Assembly: GCF_051233475.1 (NCBI RefSeq)
Contig: NZ_JBKFGH010000016.1
Span: 109,994 to 173,993, forward strand
Direction of reading: 5' to 3'
DNA length: 64,000 nucleotides
Source: Bacillus_BU sp051233475
GTDB lineage: Bacteria > Bacillota > Bacilli > Bacillales > Cytobacillaceae
How positions within the stretch are numbered: the first letter of the stretch is position 1; the number at the start of each line of letters is the position of its first letter. Position numbers and translations under genes: made by a program. Shown piece after piece: positions 16,516-24,624 of the stretch. The notes below the pieces were generated by a model. It worked only from the letters and a program-made list of their open reading frames with translations. It searched no databases and was not told the origin of the DNA.

Positions 16516-17247
16516 ATGAAAAAAGGAATCATATTTTTAATTCTAACCATCACTTTAATTTATTCAATAAACCAGAGTTATATAGTTAATGCCGATGATG
16601 ATAAAATATCTATTTTAGCTACTTATCATAAAGATGTTATAGGTGATTCTCAAAATGAGAAAATTCAAGTAGTGAAATTTTCAAAAGAGAATAAAATTGA
16701 GATCCAGATAATGAACGGAAAGAAAATAATCGATATCATTGGCGTTAAAGGTAATCAAATTCCATCCATCGTTTTACAGGATTTCACTCAGGATGGAAGA
16801 AAAGATATTTTTATTTCAAAACCTCAGAGCAAAGACCATTCGCAAACAAATCATCAATTATATTCCTTTCAGAATGAAAAACTTAGTAAAATAAGTTTGC
16901 CAGAAGAGTTAGTTATGGTGGCTCAGCTTGAGAATAATTACAAAGCAATGGTTCAGATTAATCAATCCGGAAAAGCGTATACATTAGATCTTCGAAATAA
17001 GAAAAAATACTTTGATAAAAAAGGGATTTATCAGAAAGGCTACTTAAATGAACCTACTGAATTAATGGTACAACCCTTTGAAACGTTTAAATTGGTCCGA
17101 TTAAGGGACCTGACATTCGGATTAAAGGGGAGACAGGTAATTGATGAAGGATTTGATGGTGAAAAAATAGCATTCGTCGATTCAACTTGGAAATGGATAA
17201 ATGGAAATTGGGAATTGCAAAATAGCGTCGTAAAAAGAATTAAATGA
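16516..17247 (+). CDS. Secreted hypothetical protein with FG-GAP-like segment
   Basis: The 243-residue product starts with a typical signal peptide (about residues 1-26, MKKGIIFLILTITLIYS) that appears to be cleaved near NADD. The mature part is rich in short beta-like stretches and charged residues; VLQDFTQDGRKDIFISKP near residue 95 resembles one FG-GAP/VCBS-type calcium-binding strand. No catalytic motif is seen. AGGGTGAGGTG precedes the ATG. It stands alone, after the KimA-like terminator. Function unknown. Confidence 0.65.
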   Translation: MKKGIIFLILTITLIYSINQSYIVNADDDKISILATYHKDVIGDSQNEKIQVVKFSKENKIEIQIMNGKKIIDIIGVKGNQIPSIVLQDFTQDGRKDIFISKPQSKDHSQTNHQLYSFQNEKLSKISLPEELVMVAQLENNYKAMVQINQSGKAYTLDLRNKKKYFDKKGIYQKGYLNEPTELMVQPFETFKLVRLRDLTFGLKGRQVIDEGFDGEKIAFVDSTWKWINGNWELQNSVVKRIK

Positions 17248-17283
17248 GACAATTCAAGGAATAAAGTTTGAAAGGATAAAGAA

Positions 17284-17545
17284 TTACATAATAATGTTAT
17301 GTAAACAAGAGTAGAAAATATGATAGTGTTTACGGAATATGACATTCTAAGAAATCTAAAAAAGTTTACGGACAGATATACAGATTGTTGTCTCAAATGA
17401 TTGATAGGATCCTTAGAAAGAATAAATTTAGATTTCATTTTGATTTCATTTTCGTACTACACACGCGAACTTAATTAAATAGCCGATTTTTATTAAAATT
17501 ATCGATTCGGTCTCAATATTTTAAGTATACTTCGATATTGAGACC
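17284..17545. other. Gap with palindrome and hairpin downstream of two genes
   Basis: The 316-bp stretch between the secreted protein gene and the endonuclease gene holds a perfect palindrome TTACATAA-N5-TTATGTAA (17284-17304) and a hairpin with arms GGTCTCAATAT (17509-17519) and ATATTGAGACC (17535-17545). The hairpin probably ends one or both flanking transcripts although its T-run is poor. TTATGTAAACAA occurs at 17297 and again at 17584 in the endonuclease 3' end. Confidence 0.5.
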
Positions 17546-17563
17546 TGTTCCTTTTGTTTATAT

Positions 17564-18316
17564 TCAATTGCCGAGAATAGATATTATGTAAACAAAGGAA
17601 AGATAAAAATGAAATTGGTTATCTCCCCCTAACTTAATAGAAAACAGTTTAATTGTTCTTCTACCGGCAATAATTACTCGATAATGAGCATTATTTGATC
17701 TTAAATATGGTTTAAAGCCTTTTTTCTTAAGAATTTCCTTAAATGCAACCATAAAATTAAGTGATCCACCAACAAAACTGACAGTATAGTTTCGATATTC
17801 CACATTTCCATCCCCATCAAAATACCCTCTAATAAAATGGTGCAAATAGTCCTCTGGAACATACGGAAATTCAACATCAAGAGATTTATGCGGTTTAATA
17901 TTATGAATCGTAATTAAATCCTGTCTCATTACCTTACTGTTTATGTGGAGCATAAACACACCTGTTTTCTTATTTAAATAAATAGGTTGATTGGATCCCA
18001 ATTCGTCTCTAATTTGTTCCAGTATATAACGTTCTTTTTGCGCAAATCCAATCTGTTGTGCGTTATTGCCAACAAATCCATCTGCAACAAAAAATCCTAA
18101 TATATAAGCCATTGTGTTTGACCAAGTCTTAAAATAATCCTCATTTAACGAATATTGACGCTTCCAATGTCCAAACGGCCTTTTCTCAACATTTTGCTCT
18201 TTTAAAATTAATCTTACATATCTTGCTGAAATATTAGCTAGCTTCGCAATTTCTGCGGTCGATGCTCCATCTTGATACAAATGAATAATTTCCGCTATTT
18301 CCATCGTTCTTTTCAT
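17564..18316 (-). CDS. Solitary LAGLIDADG homing endonuclease with N-terminal helix-turn-helix
   Basis: The protein has about 250 residues. Residues 7-41 form a Hin/resolvase-type helix-turn-helix (GASTAEIAKLANISARYV). Two LAGLIDADG helices follow: AYILGFFVADG near 70-80 and HFIRGYFDGDG near 160-170, each with its acidic catalytic residue. A monomeric DNA endonuclease is therefore expected. It is not inside a recognisable intron or intein. The C-terminal tail (HFYLSFVYIISILGN) is unusually hydrophobic and may reflect a late frameshift. TTG 18322 is in frame, but GGGGGGAG is well spaced for ATG 18316. Such genes move independently, so acquisition by transfer is likely. Confidence 0.82.
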   Translation of the reverse strand: MKRTMEIAEIIHLYQDGASTAEIAKLANISARYVRLILKEQNVEKRPFGHWKRQYSLNEDYFKTWSNTMAYILGFFVADGFVGNNAQQIGFAQKERYILEQIRDELGSNQPIYLNKKTGVFMLHINSKVMRQDLITIHNIKPHKSLDVEFPYVPEDYLHHFIRGYFDGDGNVEYRNYTVSFVGGSLNFMVAFKEILKKKGFKPYLRSNNAHYRVIIAGRRTIKLFSIKLGGDNQFHFYLSFVYIISILGN

Positions 18317-18420
18317 ACACAAACTCCCCCCAAAATTTGCTGTAAGAACACTTTTTATCCCTCTTCTCTATTATGAGAACAAATGTTCTGTTTATCAAAT
18401 TTTAAGAGATGATAAACAAT

Positions 18421-18462
18421 AAAAGGCCGGAATCCATGCCAACATGGTATTCCGGCCTTTTT
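18421..18462 (-). terminator. Terminator of the EamA gene
   Basis: AAAAGGCCGGAAT and ATTCCGGCCTTTT pair fully, with an inner CCATG/CATGG stem. It lies 19 bp after the EamA stop and ends in TTTT on the minus strand. Confidence 0.88.
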
Positions 18463-18480
18463 CTACTCATATTAATCCAA

Positions 18481-19437
18481 CTAACTAATTTTTCTTCCCA
18501 CCGTTTTTCCTGCAGCGCGCTTATCCAGCTTTCGATAATTAATCGCAACTATTCCAACTGCAACCAAAGCGATCGCTGCAAAAATATAAAGATTCATCCC
18601 TTCTCCCGGAATAAACATGGCGGATAAAAACGCACCAAATACCGGAGTTAAGAAATTATAAATGCTCATTTCTCCAGCTTTATTATATTTCAATATCGAA
18701 AACCATAACGCAAATGCCACTGCTGAAAGCGCAGCTGCATAAATAAGTAACCCCAAACCAAAAGGCGTGAAGGTAAGTGAATTCTCACTAAGCTGAGGTA
18801 AGCCAATGAACAGCAGCAGCCCCGAGCCAATTGTTAACTGCCAGCCTGTCAAAGTAATCGGATGGATATCTGCAGCTAACTCCTTGGCCATAATCGTAGT
18901 AATTGCACTTGTTAAGGCAGAAAAAATCATAAATCCTTCTCCAGTCCAGTGAAACTGGAACTGAAATTGCTGACCCCAATTTGCTACAATAATCCCTGCG
19001 ATCCCCGCCAGGATACCAACCGTTTTCTGCCAGTTCAATTTATCGTTTTTATAGAAAAAATGAGCTAAGATGACTGCAAGAAACGTTCCACTTGATGTCA
19101 ATATTGCTCCCTGCATTCCTGAGACTTTCGCCAACCCATTGTAAAAGAAAAAATACTGAACAGCGGTCTGGAAAATTCCAAAAATAATCAATACGAATAA
19201 TTGAGATCGCTTAACCAAAATTTGTTTGCGATTCGTAATCATTAAATAGATTAAAATCATCAAACCAGCTAATAAAAAACGCATTCCTGCAAATACAATT
19301 TGTGCTGCGGTATCATTTTTAGCCATTTGTAATTCAACATAGCTGATTTTTAAAACGGGAAAGGCACTACCCCACAATAATGAACAAAAAATTGCGATGC
19401 CAATAACCACCCATTTATGTTGAAACTTGCTTATCAA
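18481..19437 (-). CDS. EamA/DMT-family transporter
   Basis: The 318-residue protein has about ten hydrophobic segments arranged as two EamA repeats (first near residues 15-145, second near 165-300), with GSAFPVLKISY at the first helix and TPVFGAFLSAMFIPGE in the second repeat. DMT exporters of this type (YdcZ/RhaT/YcxC-like) usually expel amino acids, metabolites or drugs; the substrate cannot be read from sequence. The start is TTG 19437 after TAGGAGATGGG. A strong terminator follows. It is a single-gene unit between the endonuclease gene and the BtuF-like gene. Confidence 0.88.
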   Translation of the reverse strand: MISKFQHKWVVIGIAIFCSLLWGSAFPVLKISYVELQMAKNDTAAQIVFAGMRFLLAGLMILIYLMITNRKQILVKRSQLFVLIIFGIFQTAVQYFFFYNGLAKVSGMQGAILTSSGTFLAVILAHFFYKNDKLNWQKTVGILAGIAGIIVANWGQQFQFQFHWTGEGFMIFSALTSAITTIMAKELAADIHPITLTGWQLTIGSGLLLFIGLPQLSENSLTFTPFGLGLLIYAAALSAVAFALWFSILKYNKAGEMSIYNFLTPVFGAFLSAMFIPGEGMNLYIFAAIALVAVGIVAINYRKLDKRAAGKTVGRKIS

Positions 19438-19509
19438 TTAAACCCATCTCCTACGGCAAGCATTGATCCTGCCCTATTAAAATCCAACAAATAATAATTA
19501 TAACACTCT

Positions 19510-19548
19510 TTGATCGATCAACCTAATGTGAATTAATTATAATTAATT
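19510..19548. promoter_or_regulatory. Two palindromes upstream of the EamA gene
   Basis: TTGATCGATCAA (19510-19521) and the 18-bp AT palindrome with arms AATTAATTA/TAATTAATT (19531-19548) lie 70-110 bp upstream of the EamA start. Either could be an operator; no regulator gene is adjacent. Confidence 0.35.
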
Positions 19549-19592
19549 GGGTTTCAGACGGGAAATCGTATGTTAGCTAAGAACATTAGTGA

Positions 19593-20360
19593 TTATTCAT
19601 GTATTAGTTTATAAAGCTTTTCAAGTCCATCCAGAAGCCTTGGTGATGGGCGGCAATATAGTTCTTCCTCCAAAATAAAAATCCGTTCTCCAGATGGGTC
19701 CCCCAGCAGCTCGAATCCCGGACGTTTCATCACTAAGTTTTTTTGAATTTTTTCTTTCCGAACACCAACCCAAGCTAAGCAAATGAAATCAGGCTTCCGA
19801 GTGACAACATCCTCCCAATTGGTTTGGACACTGGCTAACTCAACAGATGAGAACACATTTAGCGCACCGGCAGCTTCCGATATTTCGGTGAGCCAGTTTA
19901 ATTTACCTGGGGTAAAAACAGGTTTCGGCCACCATTCCCAATAAAGTGTAGGTTTGTTTTGAATCTGTGCACTTTTCTTTTTTATCTCCTCAAGCCGCAT
20001 CCGGAATTGACAGGCAGCATCTAATCCACGCTTTGTCTCATTTAAAGCTTCTGCTGTTAAAAGCAAATCCTCTTCAATATCGGATAGCGTTTGAGGGTTT
20101 AACACAATATGCGGAATGCCGCGTTCTATTAATGCTTCGACGTTCTTTTCCATCCCGGGAACACTTAATGAAGCAAGCACGATATCAGGTTGCAATTGTT
20201 CAACCATATCGATATTAATAGATAAATCCGGTCCTAATCTAGGCAATTTTGCAATTGCAGCGGGCCAATCAGAATAATCATCAACCCCAACTAAAAGGTG
20301 AGCCAATCCTAAATATTCGATGATTTCTGTATTGCTTGGGCATAATGATATGACTCTCAT
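19593..20360 (-). CDS. BtuF-like helical-backbone metal/cobalamin-binding protein without signal peptide
   Basis: The 255-residue protein has the class III periplasmic-binding-protein fold: RVISLCPSNTEIIEYLGLAHLLVGVDDYSDWP at the N-terminus, then LGPDLSINIDMVEQLQPDIVLAS, and the long linker helix near 105-135. The mature family motif region WEWWPKPVFTPG is present. No signal peptide or lipobox exists and no permease or ATPase gene is near, so it is a stand-alone cytosolic member rather than a normal receptor. It starts 20 bp after the recombinase-like gene and is probably cotranscribed with it. Binding of cobalamin or a metal chelate is family knowledge, not shown here. Confidence 0.78.
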   Translation of the reverse strand: MRVISLCPSNTEIIEYLGLAHLLVGVDDYSDWPAAIAKLPRLGPDLSINIDMVEQLQPDIVLASLSVPGMEKNVEALIERGIPHIVLNPQTLSDIEEDLLLTAEALNETKRGLDAACQFRMRLEEIKKKSAQIQNKPTLYWEWWPKPVFTPGKLNWLTEISEAAGALNVFSSVELASVQTNWEDVVTRKPDFICLAWVGVRKEKIQKNLVMKRPGFELLGDPSGERIFILEEELYCRPSPRLLDGLEKLYKLIHE

Positions 20361-20379
20361 ACTTTCGTTTTCTTCCTTT

Positions 20380-21240
20380 CTACAATGATTTTTTCAGCAT
20401 CATCCCCTCTGAGAGGTCCTTAAGATAGTTTGATGCGGAATTTTCTTCTATTCCTAATTCTTTGGCTATCATTTGAATCGAATACCTTTTTGTGTATAAA
20501 TAATAAGCTAACGCTCTGCGAATGCTAATCAAGGTAAGAGGATGGTTCGCTCCGGGTAAAAAGTCTTTTGAAATGGCCCGCAGATGATGAAGAATAGTCA
20601 TTACTTGGATCGGGCTGGGCAGTTCAACTCGGTGGGATTTTGTAATAAAAACGTAGTCGTTTCCATTTATTGGGCTTTCATCATAGTATTCTCGAAAACA
20701 TGCAGCCTCACGCCCTTCCAACATTATGACTCTATTCCTTAAATGGATTTCTACCGTCCCTGCCGACTTTGAAACCACCACATCCTCCTTTGTGAATCGG
20801 AAATCTGCCGTTTTTAGGCCTTTTGCTGCTAAAACGAAAATGGCTTTTCTAAGTGATGAATAGTGCGTATTTTTAAGCGTTTTATCAAGTATGTCTAGAA
20901 TTTGATCATAGGGTGTGTCAATGTTCTGGTTGTCCTTCACCTTATAGCGTTTTAATTTAACAGCCGGGTCAATCGGTACTTTCTCGATCTCCCATAGATA
21001 ATTAAAAAATGTCTTTAAAATAGCCAGTTCTTTATTTATTGTGGAAATGCTTTTTTTCTTCTGATGTTGAAGTTCTAGGTACGCTTTTATGTCTGAGGGT
21101 GATATTTGAAAAGGCTCTTTGTTATTTGCATACGTACTTTGTAAAAAGCTAAAAAATTGATTGAGGACTTTTTGATAACTTTTAACCGTTTCTATACGAT
21201 AACCCCGGGCCTCGATGTGTTGAATAAAACCATAAGGCAT
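20380..21240 (-). CDS. Tyrosine-recombinase-like protein with degenerate active site
   Basis: Residues 1-95 look like a SAM-like core-binding domain (VKSYQKVLNQFFSFLQ, INKELAILKTFFNYLW), and residues 105-286 match the phage-integrase fold. The usual first catalytic Arg (TGLRxSEL) is replaced by KGLKTADF (Lys143). The HxxR box reads LISIRRAL (Arg241 present, His lost). The LGH motif reads LGIEEN, and Tyr272 is shifted by one from the normal place. The protein may bind DNA without recombining it. GAGGGGAGTGGAG precedes the ATG. It is not accompanied by phage genes or visible att sites and is followed by the BtuF-like gene. Confidence 0.8.
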   Translation of the reverse strand: MPYGFIQHIEARGYRIETVKSYQKVLNQFFSFLQSTYANNKEPFQISPSDIKAYLELQHQKKKSISTINKELAILKTFFNYLWEIEKVPIDPAVKLKRYKVKDNQNIDTPYDQILDILDKTLKNTHYSSLRKAIFVLAAKGLKTADFRFTKEDVVVSKSAGTVEIHLRNRVIMLEGREAACFREYYDESPINGNDYVFITKSHRVELPSPIQVMTILHHLRAISKDFLPGANHPLTLISIRRALAYYLYTKRYSIQMIAKELGIEENSASNYLKDLSEGMMLKKSL

Positions 21241-21415
21241 ATTTCTCCACTCCCCTCTGAAACAACCTATTGTAAGTATTCGATTGTATGTTCGCTTAAT
21301 CCTTTTTAAAACGCAAAAATAACCGAATTTTCTTACTTTTTATCAAAGGGTTGTATCGAAATCTGTGATTCTTTAAAATCATCTTAGCTGCTTGGTTTAA
21401 TTTATTTATATTTTT

Positions 21416-21437
21416 TTAGGGTACATTTGTACCCTAA
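21416..21437. promoter_or_regulatory. 22-bp palindrome between recombinase-like gene and OFA transporter
   Basis: Arms TTAGGGTACA and TGTACCCTAA are perfect around a TT centre. There is no terminator-like T-run after it on either strand (A-rich on minus). The shape resembles MerR-family operators. It lies 176 bp upstream of the recombinase-like gene and about 100 bp upstream of the next plus-strand promoter. Confidence 0.5.
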
Positions 21438-21533
21438 CATGATGTTATCAACGTTTTAGCTTTACAGTTAAGGTATTCAAAGCAAAACCGACTATTTTTA
21501 TAGTTTTTGCATGTGATATTGTCCCCTACACAG

Positions 21534-21561
21534 TTGACACGGCACAAAAATATGTCATAAT
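21534..21561 (+). promoter_or_regulatory. Promoter of the OFA transporter leader
   Basis: TTGACA (21534-21539) and CATAAT (21556-21561) are spaced 16 bp. Transcription would begin near 21568, giving a leader of about 250 nt that includes the terminator at 21725-21776. Confidence 0.6.
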
Positions 21562-21724
21562 GAAAAAAGTATAGTTTGTGGATAGCCTTTTGATAGCTTT
21601 TGCCAATGTCTAATCTAAGACAAGGGTATAAGAAATCTTTTTTAAATTTTCGCTTATCTACTTTGAATTTAAAATTAATAATTAAATAGTCTGGTTGCTT
21701 TTTGCAAAAACAGGTTGTGAGTGC

Positions 21725-21776
21725 AAAAGAGGCCAACGATGATGAATGTTTTCGTCACCGTTGGCCTCTTTTTTTT
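21725..21776 (+). terminator. Long leader terminator before the OFA transporter
   Basis: AAAAGAGGCCAACG...GATGAA pairs with TTCGTCACCGTTGGCCTCTTTT over about 22 bp with one mismatch and a TGTT loop, followed by more T. It ends 43 bp before the transporter start and lies after a promoter, with no gene between. That makes a regulated leader or a small RNA likely. Confidence 0.85.
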
Positions 21777-21818
21777 CTGGAAAACTATATATATTTTAAC
21801 GCAAGGAGGATGTTTACA

Positions 21819-23033
21819 TTGAATAGATGGTTTGTAGTTTTAGGTGCAATATTGATCCAAATTAATTTAGGAGCTGTCTATGGTTGGAGTTTATTTAACC
21901 AACCTTTAATCGATAAATATGGCTGGATTAGAGAAGATGTCGTTCTCACCTTTTCGATTACAATTGCCGTGATGGCTTTAACCACGATTTTTGCTGGAAG
22001 ACTCCAGGATAAAATTGGTCCCAAATGGGTTGCCACAATTGGTGGATTATTATTGGGACTTGGATTGATGTTGTCTAGTCAAGCGACGACACTGTTTCAG
22101 CTCTATTTCTTCTATGGGGTAATTGGAGGAATGGGGATTGGTATGGCGTACGTCTGCCCTCTTTCAGCCTGTGTAAAGTGGTTCCCCGAAAAACGCGGCT
22201 TTATTAGTGGTGTTGCGGTTGCCGGTTTCGGATTAGGAGGGTTAATTTACAAGCCCATTATTGGTCAGCTTATTGAACTTTTCGGTGTTTCAGCAGCCTT
22301 TTTATACCTTGGGTTCATTTATTTGTTGTTAGTGGTAGCAGGAGCTCAATTATTAAAAAATCCACCGATGGCGAACCAAGAAGCAAAGACAGCCCAAACC
22401 GATATGCTAATAAAAATGAATCTGCAATTTTCTCCAAAGCAAATGCTTTCCACTCACCAATTTTATTTGTTATGGTTTATGTTTTTATTTGGGAGCAGTT
22501 CAGGATTAATGGTGATTAGTTTTGCAGTGGATATCGGTGTTGACTTACTTAAACTTGATCTCGAAAAGGCTGGTAATGCTGTCATGGTCATTGCATTATT
22601 CAATGCCGCAGGCCGAATTATCCTTGGAAATTTGTCCGACAGGTTTGGACGGATCAATACACTAATGGTCATATACGGATTGACAGCGTTGATTATGTTG
22701 TATATGAGTTTCTTCACGATGAATTATCCTATTTATCTAGTATCTGTTTCATTGATCGGTTTCTGTTTTGGGGGATATCTTGCCTTATACCCTTCCGTTA
22801 CCGCAGATTTTTACGGAACTAGTAATATTGGCAGCAATTATGGTTTTATGTATCAAGCCTACGGACTGTCTGCATTTGCAGGTCCGTTTATTGTCAAAGC
22901 GATTCCGATGACACAAGCTTTTTCAATTGCAGGGTTTATCTGTATAATTGCCATTTTTATGGCAAAACTACTTAATGTACCTGCTGAGATCCCATCACCG
23001 CAACTGTTGAAAAAAAGTGTGGTCCGTAATTAA
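21819..23033 (+). CDS. OFA-family MFS transporter (oxalate/formate antiporter type)
   Basis: The protein has about 404 residues and 12 hydrophobic segments. The N-terminus NRWFVVLGAILIQINLGAVYGWSLF and the loop GRLQDKIGPKWVATIGG are characteristic of the OFA branch, and CPLSACVKWFPEKRGFISG is another family block. The second half has NLSDRFGRINTLMV between helices 8 and 9. Substrates in the family are carboxylates such as oxalate, formate or pyruvate; the one here is unknown. The open frame reaches back to 21702, inside the leader, but AAGGAGG (21803-21809) is spaced nine bases from TTG 21819, the preferred start. Confidence 0.85.
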   Translation: MNRWFVVLGAILIQINLGAVYGWSLFNQPLIDKYGWIREDVVLTFSITIAVMALTTIFAGRLQDKIGPKWVATIGGLLLGLGLMLSSQATTLFQLYFFYGVIGGMGIGMAYVCPLSACVKWFPEKRGFISGVAVAGFGLGGLIYKPIIGQLIELFGVSAAFLYLGFIYLLLVVAGAQLLKNPPMANQEAKTAQTDMLIKMNLQFSPKQMLSTHQFYLLWFMFLFGSSSGLMVISFAVDIGVDLLKLDLEKAGNAVMVIALFNAAGRIILGNLSDRFGRINTLMVIYGLTALIMLYMSFFTMNYPIYLVSVSLIGFCFGGYLALYPSVTADFYGTSNIGSNYGFMYQAYGLSAFAGPFIVKAIPMTQAFSIAGFICIIAIFMAKLLNVPAEIPSPQLLKKSVVRN

Positions 23034-23084
23034 AAAAAGTGAGATTATTGTTCCAATTAACGGAACAAAATCTCACTTTTTATT
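23034..23084 (+). terminator. Terminator of the OFA transporter gene
   Basis: AAAAAGTGAGATT and AATCTCACTTTTT pair, extended by TTGTTCC/GGAACAA, followed by TATTTTTT. Confidence 0.85.
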
Positions 23085-23105
23085 TTTTATGCTCTTTAAA
23101 TTTGG

Positions 23106-23236
23106 CTGTTGATTTCCGCTCCAGGTGCTCCCTTTCCGCGGGGGAGTCCGTGAGCCTCCTCGGCGCCATAGCGCCTGTGGGGTCTCCCGTGACACCTTCT
23201 CCCGCAGGAGTCTCGCACCTTCCGCTCCAATCAACA
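23106..23236 (-). repeat. Copy 3 of the CTGTTGATT inverted-repeat element
   Basis: Reverse orientation; very close to copies 4 and 5. Flanks are also related: GCTCTTTAAATTTGG on the left and TCTTTAACACAGC on the right, so the full element may span 23091-23253 with imperfect longer terminal repeats. Confidence 0.85.
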
Positions 23237-23259
23237 TTGTTCTTTAACACAGCTATTAT

Positions 23260-24066
23260 TTATTGTTCAGAAGTTTCTTTAACTTTCAACTCGTTTAATA
23301 TATTGAACAGCTCATTTAAGTGCTTGATTTCATAGGTAGGAATCACTTCGTTGCGTTCTTTATCATGACGATTGATCCAAACTGATTTAATCCCCACTCG
23401 ATTCGCTCCAAGGATGTCCGTCATAAGGTTGTCCCCAACCATAAGTACTTCATCCTTATTCACATTCATTAGCGATAATGCATGCTCGAAAATGGAAGGG
23501 TCCGGCTTCCCTCTTCCAAAATCACCAGAAATAACGATTTGGTCAAAATAAGGCACTAGCTCTGGTGTAATAGATAGTTTGGTATTTTGCAAGTCAGGTG
23601 AGCCGTTTGTTAGCATAAGTAGCTGAAAGTTTCCTTTTAATGCCTCTAGGATTTCAAACGTTTCCTCGTAAACAAACGGAGTCTTGCGGCGTTCTTCAGG
23701 AAAACGTTCTGCTAACTCATAGCCAAACTCAGGATCATCTATGCCCATTTTCTTCAAGCCTAAAGTCCAAGCATCTTTTCGATATGTTGGGACGATTTCA
23801 GCCATTTTTCGAAAGTTATGCTGATTATCTAAAAAATTACCCCATAATCCTTCAAACGGATTAATTCCGATCATTTGTGTAAAGGCGTATGTTTCATAAG
23901 AAGAATATAATTCTCGTGCTGCTTCTCGAACAGCTTCTTCAAGTGCAATTGAATCAAGCCCATAACGCTCTTCCGCTACTTTACACGTAGCCACAAAAGC
24001 ATCCTTAATACTTTTTTGATCCCATAGCAACGTGTCATCTAAATCAAAAAAAATAGCTTTAATCAT
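23260..24066 (-). CDS. HAD-family hydrolase (YsaA-like)
   Basis: The 268-residue protein carries all HAD motifs: FFDLDDTLLWDQKS (motif I nucleophile and acid Asp), LLMLTNGSP (motif II), GKPDPSIFEHAL (motif III Lys) and VGDNLMTDILGA (motif IV). A helical C1 cap (about residues 15-110) covers the site, as in the YjjG/YsaA and phosphoglycolate phosphatase-like groups. Substrate is probably a small phosphomonoester. The overall pattern resembles B. subtilis YsaA. GAGGGG precedes the ATG. The gene ends 24 bp from repeat copy 3. Confidence 0.88.
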   Translation of the reverse strand: MIKAIFFDLDDTLLWDQKSIKDAFVATCKVAEERYGLDSIALEEAVREAARELYSSYETYAFTQMIGINPFEGLWGNFLDNQHNFRKMAEIVPTYRKDAWTLGLKKMGIDDPEFGYELAERFPEERRKTPFVYEETFEILEALKGNFQLLMLTNGSPDLQNTKLSITPELVPYFDQIVISGDFGRGKPDPSIFEHALSLMNVNKDEVLMVGDNLMTDILGANRVGIKSVWINRHDKERNEVIPTYEIKHLNELFNILNELKVKETSEQ

Positions 24067-24172
24067 TTTATATTTTGCCCCTCTTTATTTATTTTGACGT
24101 ATAAAAACTAGTTTACCATTAATCTTCACAGTTAAAAATATAATAAAATGAAATTTTCATACTATTACTGAA

Positions 24173-24598
24173 ATGATCGTAACCAGAGTCCATCAGACGG
24201 CATATCGTAAAACATCAATACTCCTACAATCTGATTCGAAAATGTGTGATACGATGATTCCATCCTTCATTTTAAATAAGCTAATAAGCAAAATCCTCTC
24301 CCTTGTTTTAGAAAAAACGGGAGAGGACCATTCAAAGCTTCAAGACAGACTGGAGTCGCTTGAAAAAGATTATTTAGTTTTAAAACAGTCGTTAAATACA
24401 ACTGGACCAGTTGAACAGCCAAGCATTACCATTGAGAATATGACAATCGAAAAGATTTCAATAGAAAATATATATTTAAGTCAACAAGAACCTTATGAAA
24501 AAGGAACATCTGATAAGGTTGATCCTCAAAATAAGATGACCCAATCAAACTCAATCTCTCCTAAAATAAATATTAGAGAAAGAAAGAATCAATCTTAG
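24173..24598 (+). CDS. Hypothetical coiled-coil protein (141 aa)
   Basis: The middle (HSKLQDRLESLEKDYLVLKQ) is a clear coiled coil and is followed by a repetitive beta-like stretch TIENMTIEKISIENI and a polar Ser/Asn/Lys tail. No ribosome binding site is visible before ATG 24173 or before later Met codons (24242, 24254), and no family is recognised. The composition of the last 90 residues looks like a real protein; the first 25 do not. It is convergent with the Lon-like gene. Existence is uncertain. Confidence 0.4.
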   Translation: MIVTRVHQTAYRKTSILLQSDSKMCDTMIPSFILNKLISKILSLVLEKTGEDHSKLQDRLESLEKDYLVLKQSLNTTGPVEQPSITIENMTIEKISIENIYLSQQEPYEKGTSDKVDPQNKMTQSNSISPKINIRERKNQS

Positions 24599-24624
24599 AT
24601 TTAAACCGCTTTTAGTAAGATTTG

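Noticed and set aside
20380..21240. Integrase of a prophage or genomic island
   Set aside because: No phage genes, tRNA or att-like direct repeats nearby, and the catalytic residues are lost.
21434..21736. 100-aa minus-strand open frame in the OFA leader
   Set aside because: It covers the promoter and part of the leader, has no ribosome binding site, and its composition (many Cys/Lys/Phe) is that of AT-rich non-coding DNA.
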